From assembly GCF_042847215.1 (NCBI RefSeq), contig NZ_AP031500.1:682001-746000 (forward strand): a stretch of 64,000 nt of DNA. Reading direction: 5' to 3'. The notes under the pieces were generated by a model, which saw nothing but the letters and a program-made list of their open reading frames with translations, made no database searches and was not told the origin of the DNA. Below are positions 43,245 through 53,770 of this stretch, one piece after another. The stretch comes from Gilvimarinus japonicus (GTDB taxonomy: Bacteria > Pseudomonadota > Gammaproteobacteria > Pseudomonadales > Cellvibrionaceae). The translations under genes and the position numbers were made by a program. Within the stretch, counting starts at the first letter, position 1; every line of letters starts with the position of its first letter.

Positions 43245-43778
43245 ATGTCACGAGTTGCAAACAGTCCGGTTGAAGTGCCTGCTGCAGTTAATGTCACCCT
43301 GAACGGGCAAGACCTTAGCTTAAAAGGCAGCAAAGGCACGTTGGCGCTGACAATTCACGAGCAAGTTGAAGTGAAACAGGACGAAAACGTTCTGCGCTTC
43401 GTCGCCCGTGACGGTGCCAAGCAGTCCATCGCATTGGCGGGCACTATGCGTGCCTTAGTCGGTAACATGATGCACGGCGTAACTGAAGGCTTCGAGAAGA
43501 AGCTGCAGTTAGTCGGTGTTGGTTATCGTGCCAAAGCTGAAGGCAAAACTGTAAACCTGTCTTTGGGTTTCTCTAACCCTGTTAACTTCACCCTTCCAGA
43601 GGGTGTAACAGTGGAAACTCCAAGCCAGACCGATATCGTACTTAAGAGCGCTGATAAGCAGCTGCTCGGTCAGGTCGCTGCCGAAATGCGCAGCCTGCGT
43701 CCACCAGAGCCTTATAAAGGTAAAGGTGTACGTTTTGCCGACGAGCAAGTACGTCGTAAAGAAGCTAAGAAGAAGTAA
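43245..43778 (+). CDS. rplF: 50S ribosomal protein L6
   Basis: 177 residues, two similar domains near the sarcin-ricin loop. Ends RPPEPYKGKGVRFADEQV plus a basic tail, as in the family. Confidence 0.98.
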   Translation: MSRVANSPVEVPAAVNVTLNGQDLSLKGSKGTLALTIHEQVEVKQDENVLRFVARDGAKQSIALAGTMRALVGNMMHGVTEGFEKKLQLVGVGYRAKAEGKTVNLSLGFSNPVNFTLPEGVTVETPSQTDIVLKSADKQLLGQVAAEMRSLRPPEPYKGKGVRFADEQVRRKEAKKK

Positions 43779-43788
43779 GGGCTAGGTT

Positions 43789-44139
43789 ATGAGCGATAAG
43801 AAGCAATCTCGTCTTCGCCGTGCGCGCCGTGCCCGTGCCAAGATTCGTGAGTTGGGTGCTAACCGTTTAAGCGTGTATCGCACCCCACGTCACATATATG
43901 CGCAGATCATCGCGCAAGATGGCGCGAGTGTTCTGGCAAGTGCGTCTACACTGGACAAGTCACTGCGTAGCGGTAAAACCGGTAACGCAGAAGCCGCTAA
44001 GGCCGTTGGTGAGTTGATCGCCGAGCGGGCTAAAGCCGCTGGTATCAGCCAAGTGGCCTTTGATCGTAGCGGTTTCAAATATCACGGTCGCGTAAAGGCA
44101 TTAGCCGATGCCGCGCGTGAAGCTGGTTTGGAATTCTAA
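43789..44139 (+). CDS. rplR: 50S ribosomal protein L18
   Basis: 116 residues; 5S rRNA binder. Basic N-terminus (KKQSRLRRARRARAKIREL) and FDRSGFKYHGRVKALADAAR at the C-terminus. Confidence 0.98.
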   Translation: MSDKKQSRLRRARRARAKIRELGANRLSVYRTPRHIYAQIIAQDGASVLASASTLDKSLRSGKTGNAEAAKAVGELIAERAKAAGISQVAFDRSGFKYHGRVKALADAAREAGLEF

Positions 44140-44149
44140 GGGTAAAGAC

Positions 44150-44659
44150 ATGGCTTTTACTAAGAAAGATGACAGCAACAACGAAGGCTTCCAGGAAAAA
44201 CTGGTTCAGGTCAATCGTGTTGCCAAAACTGTTAAAGGTGGCCGTATCTTTGCCTTCACCGCGCTGACTGTTGTTGGTGATGGTAACGGTAAGGTCGGCT
44301 TTGGTCGCGGTAAAGCGCGCGAAGTGCCAGTAGCTATTCAAAAAGCTATGGAAGCGGCTCGTCGTAATATGATCTCTGTAGATCTAAACGGTGATACACT
44401 GCAGTACGCCACAAAAGGTCGCCACGGCGCCTCTAAGGTTTACATGCAGCCAGCTTCTCAAGGTACCGGTGTTATTGCCGGTGGTGCGATGCGTTCAGTA
44501 CTTGAAATTGCCGGTGTACAGAACGTTCTGGCTAAGTGCTACGGTTCTACCAATCCTGTAAACGTGGTTCGCGCTACGTTCCAGGCGCTCAAGTCAATGG
44601 CCTCTCCGGAGTCTGTGGCTGCCAAGCGCGGTAAGAGCGTAGAAGATATTCTGAACTAA
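44150..44659 (+). CDS. rpsE: 30S ribosomal protein S5
   Basis: 169 residues; translational fidelity and mRNA entry. The open frame reaches back to 44108 inside rplR, but ATG 44150 has GGGTAAAG upstream and gives the expected start. GNGKVGFGRGKAREVP is the conserved loop. Confidence 0.98.
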   Translation: MAFTKKDDSNNEGFQEKLVQVNRVAKTVKGGRIFAFTALTVVGDGNGKVGFGRGKAREVPVAIQKAMEAARRNMISVDLNGDTLQYATKGRHGASKVYMQPASQGTGVIAGGAMRSVLEIAGVQNVLAKCYGSTNPVNVVRATFQALKSMASPESVAAKRGKSVEDILN

Positions 44660-44696
44660 TTGGCATTGTCCGATTACTAGACAGCGGTATACGAGC

Positions 44697-44882
44697 ATGG
44701 CTAAGAAAATGATTAAAGTGACTCAGTTAAAGAGTTCCGCAGGCCGACTGAAGAATCATCGGGCTTGTGTTACTGGTTTAGGACTGCGTCGCATCGGTCA
44801 CACTGTAGAGGTTGAAGATACGCCATCTACACGTGGCATGATTAACACTGTGAACTATCTGATTAAGGTAGAGGGAGAATAA
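44697..44882 (+). CDS. rpmD: 50S ribosomal protein L30
   Basis: 61 residues, single-domain 5S-region protein. IKVTQLKSSAGRLKNHRA is the usual start. 1 bp separates it from rplO. Confidence 0.97.
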   Translation: MAKKMIKVTQLKSSAGRLKNHRACVTGLGLRRIGHTVEVEDTPSTRGMINTVNYLIKVEGE

Positions 44883-44883
44883 C

Positions 44884-45318
44884 ATGCGTCTTAATACGCT
44901 GAGTCCCGCACCTGGTAGCACCCATAGCAAGAAGCGTGTTGGCCGTGGTATCGGTAGTGGTCTGGGTAAGACCGCAGGCCGAGGCCACAAAGGTCTTAAA
45001 TCACGCTCTGGTGGCAGTGTTGCTCCGGGCTTTGAAGGCGGTCAAATGCCTTTGCAAAAACGCTTGCCGAAATACGGCTTTAGCTCTCGCATCGGTCGCG
45101 TTACTGCGGAAGTGCGCTTGAATGAGCTGAACCTGATTGAAGGCGAAGTAGTGGATCTGGAAACTTTGAAGCAGGCCGACGTGATCGGTTCGCACATCAA
45201 GCGTGCCAAGATCTTTGCTTCAGGCGAAGTGAAAAAAGCCGTTACGGTTAAGGGTATTGCTGTAACAAAAGGCGCCAAAGCTGCCATTGAAGCAGCCGGC
45301 GGTAAAGTCGAAGAGTAA
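44884..45318 (+). CDS. rplO: 50S ribosomal protein L15
   Basis: 144 residues; late assembly protein with a long Gly/Arg-rich N-terminal tail (KKRVGRGIGSGLGKTAGRGH) and a conserved GGQMPLQKRLPKYGF. Confidence 0.98.
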   Translation: MRLNTLSPAPGSTHSKKRVGRGIGSGLGKTAGRGHKGLKSRSGGSVAPGFEGGQMPLQKRLPKYGFSSRIGRVTAEVRLNELNLIEGEVVDLETLKQADVIGSHIKRAKIFASGEVKKAVTVKGIAVTKGAKAAIEAAGGKVEE

Positions 45319-45327
45319 GAGGTGCCA

Positions 45328-46665
45328 ATGGCAACTCCCGGTAATCAGCCGCTAGCAAATCAAAAAGGATTGGGCGAGCTTTGGGCTCGCCTTCGTTTTC
45401 TGTTTTTGGCAATCGTGGTTTACCGTATCGGTACCCACATCCCTGTTCCGGGTCTCGACCCAGAGCGAATTGCCGATCTGTTTAATCAGAATCAGGGAAC
45501 GGTGCTTGGCATGTTTAATATGTTCTCGGGCGGTGCTCTTGAGCGTATGAGTATTCTTGCACTGGGTATCTTTCCTTACATTTCAGCGTCGATCATCATG
45601 CAGTTGATGACCGCGGTGACTCCTTCGTTGGAGCAGCTGAAAAAAGAAGGTGATGCCGGGCGTCGTAAGATTAATCAGTACACTCGCTACCTAACCGTGG
45701 TTCTTGCCGCTGTTCAGGCAATGGCAATGGCGGTGAGCTTTTCTGGTTTTGCCTACGGTGGTGAGCCGAGCTTTGCGTTTTACTTTATTGCAGTAACCTC
45801 ACTGGTTACCGGCGCCGTCTTTATGATGTGGCTGGGTGAACAGGTGACCGAGCGCGGTATTGGTAATGGTATTTCCATGCTGATCTTCGCCGGTATCGTT
45901 GCGGGCTTCCCGTCGGCGATTGGCTCTGCCTTTGAAAGTGCGCGCCAAGGTGACTTGCACATATTGATGTTGCTGATTATTGCGGTAGTTGCGATGGCGG
46001 TGATTTGGGCGATTGTCCGGATCGAGCGCGGTCAGCGTCGTATCACAGTGAACTATGCTAAGCGTCAGCAGGGTCGTCAGGCCTACGCGGCTCAGACAAG
46101 TCACTTACCGCTCAAGATTAATATGGCGGGTGTTATTCCGGCTATTTTTGCCAGCTCGATTTTGTTGTTCCCAGCGTCTATTGCGCAGTGGTTCGGCGAG
46201 GGTGGCGAAGGGGTTGTGAGTAATTTCTTGCAAGACTTTGCCTTGGCGATTGGCCCAGGCCAGCCTTTGAATATTATTTTGTTCACCGGCTTGATTGCGT
46301 TCTTCTGCTTCTTTTACACGGCGTTGATGTTTAACCCAAAAGAGGTGGCGGACAACCTGAAAAAATCAGGTGCGTATATTCCGGGGATTCGTCCCGGCGA
46401 GCAATCGGCCAAGTATATCGATAGTGTTCTAACGCGGTTAACCGTGGTGGGCGCCATCTATATGTCGGTAGTGTGTTTGATGCCTCAGTTCTTGGTAGTG
46501 GCCTTTAATGTGCCTTTCTACCTCGGCGGCACTTCGCTACTCATTGTAGTAGTGGTAGTGATGGACTTTATGTCCCAGGTTCAGTCTCACTTGATGTCCC
46601 ATCAGTATGAATCACTGATGAAGAAATCAAACTTAAAGGGATACGGCAGCGGCAACGCTCGCTAA
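45328..46665 (+). CDS. secY: Preprotein translocase subunit SecY
   Basis: 445 residues, ten membrane helices; the channel of the general secretory pathway with SecE and SecG. ATG 45328 is preferred to GTG 45322 because GAGG is well spaced for it. Visible landmarks are the plug and first helices (FLAIVVYRIGTHIPVPGLD), SIIMQLMTAVTP and the cytoplasmic loop FNPKEVADNLKKSGAYIPGI. It lies between rplO and rpmJ as in most proteobacteria. Confidence 0.98.
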   Translation: MATPGNQPLANQKGLGELWARLRFLFLAIVVYRIGTHIPVPGLDPERIADLFNQNQGTVLGMFNMFSGGALERMSILALGIFPYISASIIMQLMTAVTPSLEQLKKEGDAGRRKINQYTRYLTVVLAAVQAMAMAVSFSGFAYGGEPSFAFYFIAVTSLVTGAVFMMWLGEQVTERGIGNGISMLIFAGIVAGFPSAIGSAFESARQGDLHILMLLIIAVVAMAVIWAIVRIERGQRRITVNYAKRQQGRQAYAAQTSHLPLKINMAGVIPAIFASSILLFPASIAQWFGEGGEGVVSNFLQDFALAIGPGQPLNIILFTGLIAFFCFFYTALMFNPKEVADNLKKSGAYIPGIRPGEQSAKYIDSVLTRLTVVGAIYMSVVCLMPQFLVVAFNVPFYLGGTSLLIVVVVVMDFMSQVQSHLMSHQYESLMKKSNLKGYGSGNAR

Positions 46666-46687
46666 TCCCGGATTTAAGGGTAGGATC

Positions 46688-46804
46688 ATGAAAGTTCGTG
46701 CTTCTGTTAAAAAGATTTGCCGCAACTGCAAAATGGTACGTCGTAACGGTGTTTTGCGGGTAATCTGCAACGCCGAGCCACGCCACAAGCAGCGTCAAGG
46801 CTAA
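46688..46804 (+). CDS. rpmJ: 50S ribosomal protein L36
   Basis: 38 residues, MKVRASVKKICRNCKMV to RHKQRQG. It is the zinc-binding form with Cys-x2-Cys and Cys-x4-His. 22 bp after secY with AGGAT upstream. Confidence 0.97.
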   Translation: MKVRASVKKICRNCKMVRRNGVLRVICNAEPRHKQRQG

Positions 46805-46842
46805 GCAAGACAATCTGGCGGCCTTTTTGGTTGCCGATTGGC

Positions 46843-46875
46843 CAGAAAAGGTGGCATACTATGCCGCCTTTTCTG
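46843..46875 (+). terminator. Long hairpin between rpmJ and rpsM
   Basis: 15-bp stem (CAGAAAAGGTGGCAT / ATGCCGCCTTTTCTG, one G-T pair) with a 3-nt loop; the T run is inside the stem arm. Probable terminator or attenuator separating the spc and alpha segments. Confidence 0.65.
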
Positions 46876-46960
46876 TCAGCTGAATAAACTAACGAGTACT
46901 ATCGGCTGGCTTGCACAATAGGGGGCGTTGACTGTCGTCTGGTGAGAAATCGCCAGGCTA

Positions 46961-46989
46961 TTGCTTTTTTGTGTTTTTGCCGCTATCCT
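46961..46989 (+). promoter_or_regulatory. Candidate promoter of the alpha operon
   Basis: TTGCTT and TATCCT with 17 bp between them, leaving a leader of roughly 75 nt before rpsM. In E. coli an S4-binding pseudoknot lies in this leader; a similar structure is possible here but I cannot confirm it. Confidence 0.45.
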
Positions 46990-47071
46990 TGCGCGCCTTT
47001 TTAGCATGGTGCGTCGGGGTGGTGTGAATTCACGTCAACGCTGCAATTTTAGAGTTACTGGAGTAATTTGA

Positions 47072-47428
47072 ATGGCCCGTATTGCTGGTGTAAACATACC
47101 AGACCATAAACACGCGGTTATATCCCTGACTTATATCTATGGGGTAGGCCGGACCACTGCCAAGCAGATCTGTGCTGCTACAGGCATTGCGGAAGATACC
47201 AAAATTGGCTCGCTGAGCGAAGAACAGGTAGATCAGATCCGTAATGAGTTGGGCAAGTTCACCGTAGAAGGTGACCTGCGTCGTGTTGTGTCTATGAACA
47301 TTAAACGTCTGATGGATTTGGGATGCTACCGTGGCTTGCGCCACCGTCGTAGTCTGCCGCTCCGTGGTCAGCGTACTAAGACTAACGCACGTACCCGCAA
47401 AGGTCCGCGTAAGCCAATTAAGCGTTAA
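47072..47428 (+). CDS. rpsM: 30S ribosomal protein S13
   Basis: 118 residues; contacts tRNA and the 50S. MARIAGVNIPDHKHAV and the basic end TKTNARTRKGPRKPIKR are typical. GGAG upstream. Confidence 0.98.
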   Translation: MARIAGVNIPDHKHAVISLTYIYGVGRTTAKQICAATGIAEDTKIGSLSEEQVDQIRNELGKFTVEGDLRRVVSMNIKRLMDLGCYRGLRHRRSLPLRGQRTKTNARTRKGPRKPIKR

Positions 47429-47485
47429 TTCGCTGGTTTTCGCTCACATTCAAGTACGGTAACAACAGTTAGGAAGAGAATTGCT

Positions 47486-47881
47486 ATGGCCAAGCCAGGT
47501 AATAAAGCTACGACCAAAAAGAAGGTCAAAAAGCAGGTTGCGGATGGTGTTGCACACATCCACGCCTCTTTTAATAACACGATCGTTACGATCACCGACC
47601 GCCAGGGTAATACCCTGACTTGGGCAACTTCAGGTGGCTCAGGTTTCCGCGGTTCACGTAAAAGCACCCCGTTCGCCGCTCAGGTAGCAGCAGAGCGCGC
47701 TGGTGAAGCCGCCAAAGAGTACGGCTTGAAGAACCTTGACGTGGAAGTAAAAGGCCCAGGGCCCGGCCGCGAGTCTGCCGTGCGCGCCCTGAATAACGTT
47801 GGTTACAAAATTACCAACATCACAGACGTGACGCCGATACCACACAATGGCTGTCGTCCGCCGAAAAAACGTCGAGTGTAA
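47486..47881 (+). CDS. rpsK: 30S ribosomal protein S11
   Basis: 131 residues; forms the platform and mRNA exit region. Conserved VAHIHASFNNTIVTITDRQG and GPGPGRESAVRAL. Confidence 0.98.
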   Translation: MAKPGNKATTKKKVKKQVADGVAHIHASFNNTIVTITDRQGNTLTWATSGGSGFRGSRKSTPFAAQVAAERAGEAAKEYGLKNLDVEVKGPGPGRESAVRALNNVGYKITNITDVTPIPHNGCRPPKKRRV

Positions 47882-47893
47882 GGGGGCAAACTA

Positions 47894-48514
47894 ATGGCAC
47901 GTTATATTGGACCAACTTGTAAGCTGTCCCGTCGCGAAGGTACCGACCTCTTTCTGAAGAGTGGTGCACGCGCGCTGGACTCAAAGTGTAAACTGGAAGC
48001 TGCTCCTGGCCAGCACGGTCAGCGTCGCGGTCGCCTGTCTGATTACGGCATCCAGTTGCGCGAGAAACAAAAAGTACGTCGCACCTATGGCGTTCTGGAA
48101 AAGCAGTTCCGTGGCTACTACAAAGAAGCCGCCCGTCGCAAAGGCGCGACAGGTGAGAACCTGCTGAAGTTGCTGGAATGTCGCTTGGATAACGTGGTTT
48201 ACCGCATGGGCTTTGGCGCAACTCGCGCAGAATCTCGTCAGTTGGTATCTCACAAAGGCATCACTGTTAACGGCCAAACCGTTAACATCGCTTCTTATCA
48301 AGTAGCGGAAGGTGATGTTGTTGCGGTTCGCGAAAAGGCTAAAAACCAGCTTCGCATTCAGAACGCTTTGACCTTGTCAGGTCAGCGCGCTGATGTTGAA
48401 TGGGTTGAAGTTAACGCTGACAAAAAGGAAGGCACTTATAAGCGCATTCCTGATCGCAGCGACTTGCCGGCTGAAATCAACGAAAACCTTATCGTAGAGC
48501 TTTACTCCAAGTAA
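47894..48514 (+). CDS. rpsD: 30S ribosomal protein S4
   Basis: 206 residues; primary 16S binder and, in E. coli, translational repressor of this operon. The S4 RNA-binding domain lies at about 95-160 (RLDNVVYRMGFGATRAESRQ). The zinc-type Cys cluster is absent. Confidence 0.98.
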   Translation: MARYIGPTCKLSRREGTDLFLKSGARALDSKCKLEAAPGQHGQRRGRLSDYGIQLREKQKVRRTYGVLEKQFRGYYKEAARRKGATGENLLKLLECRLDNVVYRMGFGATRAESRQLVSHKGITVNGQTVNIASYQVAEGDVVAVREKAKNQLRIQNALTLSGQRADVEWVEVNADKKEGTYKRIPDRSDLPAEINENLIVELYSK

Positions 48515-48540
48515 GGGATTAACCGTTAACAGGTGTGGCT

Positions 48541-49530
48541 ATGCAGACTGCAGTAAACGAATTTTTGACTCCGCGTCATATCGACGTTACCGAAAACAGC
48601 CCAACTCACGCTCGAGTTGTGCTGGAACCGCTGGAGCGTGGTTTTGGACATACTTTGGGCAATGCGCTGCGTCGTATTTTGCTTTCGTCAATGGCCGGTT
48701 GTGCCGTTACTGAAGTAGAAATCGATGGTGTGCTGCACGAGTATAGTGATATCGAAGGGGTCCGTGAGGACGTCATCGAGATCCTGCTGAACCTCAAAGG
48801 CGTTGCCGTGGTAATGCACGGTAAAGATCAAGCCGTACTGACGCTGACCAAAAAAGGTCCAGGTGTTGTGACTGCGGGTGATATCCAGGTTGATCACGAC
48901 ATCGAGGTAAAAAACCCCGACCACGTGATTGCCAATATTACCGGCGACACCACTTTGACCATGCGTTTGACGGTTGCCCGTGGCCGCGGTTATCAGCCTG
49001 CTGATGCGCGTCGCCAAGAAGAAGACGAAAGTCGCGCTATTGGCCGCCTCCAGTTGGATGCGTCCTATAGCCCGGTTCGTCGTGTTGCTTACAGCGTGGA
49101 AAGCGCTCGTGTTGAGCAGCGCACCGACTTGGATAAGTTGATTTTGGATCTTGAGACCAACGGTACCATTGATCCAGAAGAGGCCATCCGTCGTGCGGCT
49201 ACTATCTTGCAGCAGCAGTTGGCGGTGTTTGTTGATCTGGAAGGCGAGAAATTGTCGCAACCGGAAGAAAAGGAAGAGGCGATTGACCCTGTTCTGTTAC
49301 GTCCGGTAGATGATTTGGAGCTGACTGTACGTTCGGCAAACTGCCTGAAAGCGGAAAATATCTACTACATCGGCGATCTGATTCAGCGCACTGAAGTTGA
49401 GCTGTTGAAGACCCCGAATCTGGGTAAAAAGTCTCTGACCGAGATTAAAGATGTATTGGCCTCTCGCGGCCTCTCGCTCGGTATGCGTTTGGAAAACTGG
49501 CCTCCGGCTAGCCTGCGCAACGAAGACTGA
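48541..49530 (+). CDS. rpoA: DNA-directed RNA polymerase subunit alpha
   Basis: 329 residues, identical in length to E. coli. ATG 48541 (MQTAVNEFLTPRHIDV) is chosen over the GTG two codons earlier, with AGGTG upstream. The N-terminal dimerisation domain has GFGHTLGNALRRILLSSM; the C-terminal domain (about 250-320) binds UP elements and activators and contains LTVRSANCLKAENIYYIGDL and TPNLGKKSLTEIKDVL. Confidence 0.99.
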   Translation: MQTAVNEFLTPRHIDVTENSPTHARVVLEPLERGFGHTLGNALRRILLSSMAGCAVTEVEIDGVLHEYSDIEGVREDVIEILLNLKGVAVVMHGKDQAVLTLTKKGPGVVTAGDIQVDHDIEVKNPDHVIANITGDTTLTMRLTVARGRGYQPADARRQEEDESRAIGRLQLDASYSPVRRVAYSVESARVEQRTDLDKLILDLETNGTIDPEEAIRRAATILQQQLAVFVDLEGEKLSQPEEKEEAIDPVLLRPVDDLELTVRSANCLKAENIYYIGDLIQRTEVELLKTPNLGKKSLTEIKDVLASRGLSLGMRLENWPPASLRNED

Positions 49531-49605
49531 TTAATAGACTGTCCCGCGCCTAGCGCGGGCTAACGCGATTGCTGTGAAGCAATCATAAGTGAAGGATTTA
49601 GCGTC

Positions 49606-50001
49606 ATGCGTCATCGTCAAAGTGGCCGTCAACTGAATCGTAACAGTTCACATCGCAAAGCTATGTTTCGCAATATGACCGCGTCACTGGTTGAGCACGA
49701 ACTGATTAAGACTACCTTGCCTAAGGCCAAAGAGCTGCGTCGTTTTGCCGAGCCTTTGATCACCTTGGCTAAGAAAGACAGCGTTGCAAATCGCCGTTTG
49801 GCATTTGCCCGTCTGCGCGACCCTAAAGCTGTTGGTAAGCTGTTTGCCGAGTTGGGTCCACGTTTTGAGAGTCGTCCAGGTGGTTACCTGCGCATTCTTA
49901 AGTGTGGCCTGCGTACCGGTGACAAAGCAACCATGGCTTATGTTGAGCTGATGGACCGCCCTGTTACAGGTGCAGTTGAAGAAGCGGCTGAAGCCGAGTA
50001 A
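49606..50001 (+). CDS. rplQ: 50S ribosomal protein L17
   Basis: 131 residues; near the tunnel exit. MRHRQSGRQLNRNSSHRKAM is the invariant start. Last gene of the string, followed by a strong terminator. Confidence 0.98.
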   Translation: MRHRQSGRQLNRNSSHRKAMFRNMTASLVEHELIKTTLPKAKELRRFAEPLITLAKKDSVANRRLAFARLRDPKAVGKLFAELGPRFESRPGGYLRILKCGLRTGDKATMAYVELMDRPVTGAVEEAAEAE

Positions 50002-50026
50002 CTACTACTCGCTTTATCGTGGATTA

Positions 50027-50058
50027 CGCAAAAAAGTCGGCTTGCCGACTTTTTTGCG
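50027..50058. terminator. Bidirectional rho-independent terminator
   Basis: Perfect 15-bp inverted repeat CGCAAAAAAGTCGGC / GCCGACTTTTTTGCG with a TT loop, between convergent rplQ and the glutathionyl-hydroquinone reductase gene. Confidence 0.95.
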
Positions 50059-50091
50059 TTTTTGTGTCTGGGACTTCTGCACGGCTTAAGG

Positions 50092-51066
50092 TTATAAGTC
50101 TCGACCGTGGGCAGTATTAAGCTCTAGCAGCGGCCCAGTCGGTACAATCGCGGTGGGGTTGATCATTGTGTGGCTGCGATAGTAGTGACCTTTGATGTGG
50201 TTAAAATTCACCGTCTCGGCAACGCCGGGCCACTGATATAGCTCGCGAGTAAAGCCCCATAGGTTGGGGTAGTCAACGATGCGTTTGTGGTTGCACTTGA
50301 AGTGACCGTGGTAAACCGCATCAAACCGTATTAACGTGGTAAACAAACGCCAGTCTGCCTCGGTGATTTTACTGCCGGTTAAGTAGCGCTGCTTGCCCAA
50401 ACGTCGCTCCAGCTCGTCAAGCGTAGTAAATAGTTCTGTTACGGCTTCCTCATAGGCAGCTTGCTCGGTCGCAAAGCCCGCCTTATAGACCCCGTTATTG
50501 ACCTTGTGGTACACCTGCGTATTAATCTCGTCGATACGATCGCGCAAAGCGTCGGGGTAAAAGTCGCCTTCGCGAGCACCAAGCTGATCAAAGGCGGTGC
50601 TTAAAATACGGATGATATCGGCAGACTCGTTGTTAACAATGCACTCGCGTTGTTTATCCCACAATACGGGGACTGTTACCCGGCCGCTATAATCGGGCTT
50701 GTCGCGGGTGTAGAGTTCGTGCAAAAAGCCCGATTGGTAAAGTCTATCGCCGGTAACGTCATCGCCTGGGGCAAACGTCCAGCCGTGCTCGCGCATCAAG
50801 GGGTTGACCACCGATACCTCGATCATGTCTTCCAGGCCTTTGAGGGTGCGTACAATTAGGGTGCGATGGGCCCAAGGGCAGGCCAGTGAGACATAAAGGT
50901 GATAGCGGCCAGCCTCGGCTTTAAAGCCGCCTTCACCGCTAGGCCCGGCGCTGCCGTCGGCTGTAATCCAGTGCCGATACTGAGACTCGCTGCGAACAAA
51001 CTTACCTCCGGATGCTTTTGTGTCGTACCATTTGTCGTGCCATTGCCCGTCGACTAATAAACCCAT
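50092..51066 (-). CDS. yqjG: Glutathionyl-hydroquinone reductase (Xi-class GST)
   Basis: A 324-residue cytosolic enzyme that reduces glutathionyl-hydroquinones to hydroquinones using glutathione. The active-site Cys63 lies in SLACPWAHRTLIVRTLKG, the same position as Cys63 in E. coli YqjG. The GST N-terminal thioredoxin fold is followed by a helical domain (about 170-310) with the conserved EADWRLFTTLIRFDAVYHGHF. AGGAAA precedes the ATG. It is monocistronic and converges on rplQ. Role in quinone detoxification is known for the family; the substrate here is not. Confidence 0.95.
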   Translation of the reverse strand: MGLLVDGQWHDKWYDTKASGGKFVRSESQYRHWITADGSAGPSGEGGFKAEAGRYHLYVSLACPWAHRTLIVRTLKGLEDMIEVSVVNPLMREHGWTFAPGDDVTGDRLYQSGFLHELYTRDKPDYSGRVTVPVLWDKQRECIVNNESADIIRILSTAFDQLGAREGDFYPDALRDRIDEINTQVYHKVNNGVYKAGFATEQAAYEEAVTELFTTLDELERRLGKQRYLTGSKITEADWRLFTTLIRFDAVYHGHFKCNHKRIVDYPNLWGFTRELYQWPGVAETVNFNHIKGHYYRSHTMINPTAIVPTGPLLELNTAHGRDL

Positions 51067-51202
51067 AGTGTTTCCTTTAGCCTCTTTTGGTTTCGCCTGT
51101 TTAGGTATATCTGCTGGTTAAGAATAGCGCTTGAGCTTTTAGAAATACACCGGGCGCGGCAGGCGGGAATGATTGAATAAATCGATGAGAGGACTGAGGT
51201 AT

Positions 51203-51236
51203 AAAAAAAGCGACCTCATTACTGAGGTCGCTTTTG
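51203..51236 (-). terminator. Rho-independent terminator of icd
   Basis: Stem AGCGACCTCA / TGAGGTCGCT with a 4-nt loop and seven A on the plus strand (T run for the minus gene), about 45 bp after the icd stop. Confidence 0.92.
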
Positions 51237-51280
51237 GCATGATCCAGATGCGCTCGCTTGAGCGCGGTTACACAAAATGG

Positions 51281-53509
<2,229 letters not shown>

Positions 53510-53770
53510 TCTTTTACCTATGGTTTTAAGAGGGTATCTTCAGAGGCCGGGTGGGTGCTGCTTGCAAGCGGGGGCGGCTGAAAGGTCAGCCAGGTACGGA
53601 TAAGTGCCTTCCCGTGCAAGTGCCACCAACCCTTTATCGACAGCTTTTGGCCGCCAATCAATTCGGCACACAAGCCTCTGCATTGGAGGAGGCGGCATTA
53701 TACCAGCTCGTGTACATCTGGAGTAGATGCGCACGAGCGCTAAACGGTAAGGTCGCTGCGGCCCCTGTGA

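Noticed and set aside
53510..53770. 86-codon plus-strand frame between icd and uvrA
   Set aside because: Extends into uvrA antisense, no ribosome site, no similarity; only the icd promoter is expected there.
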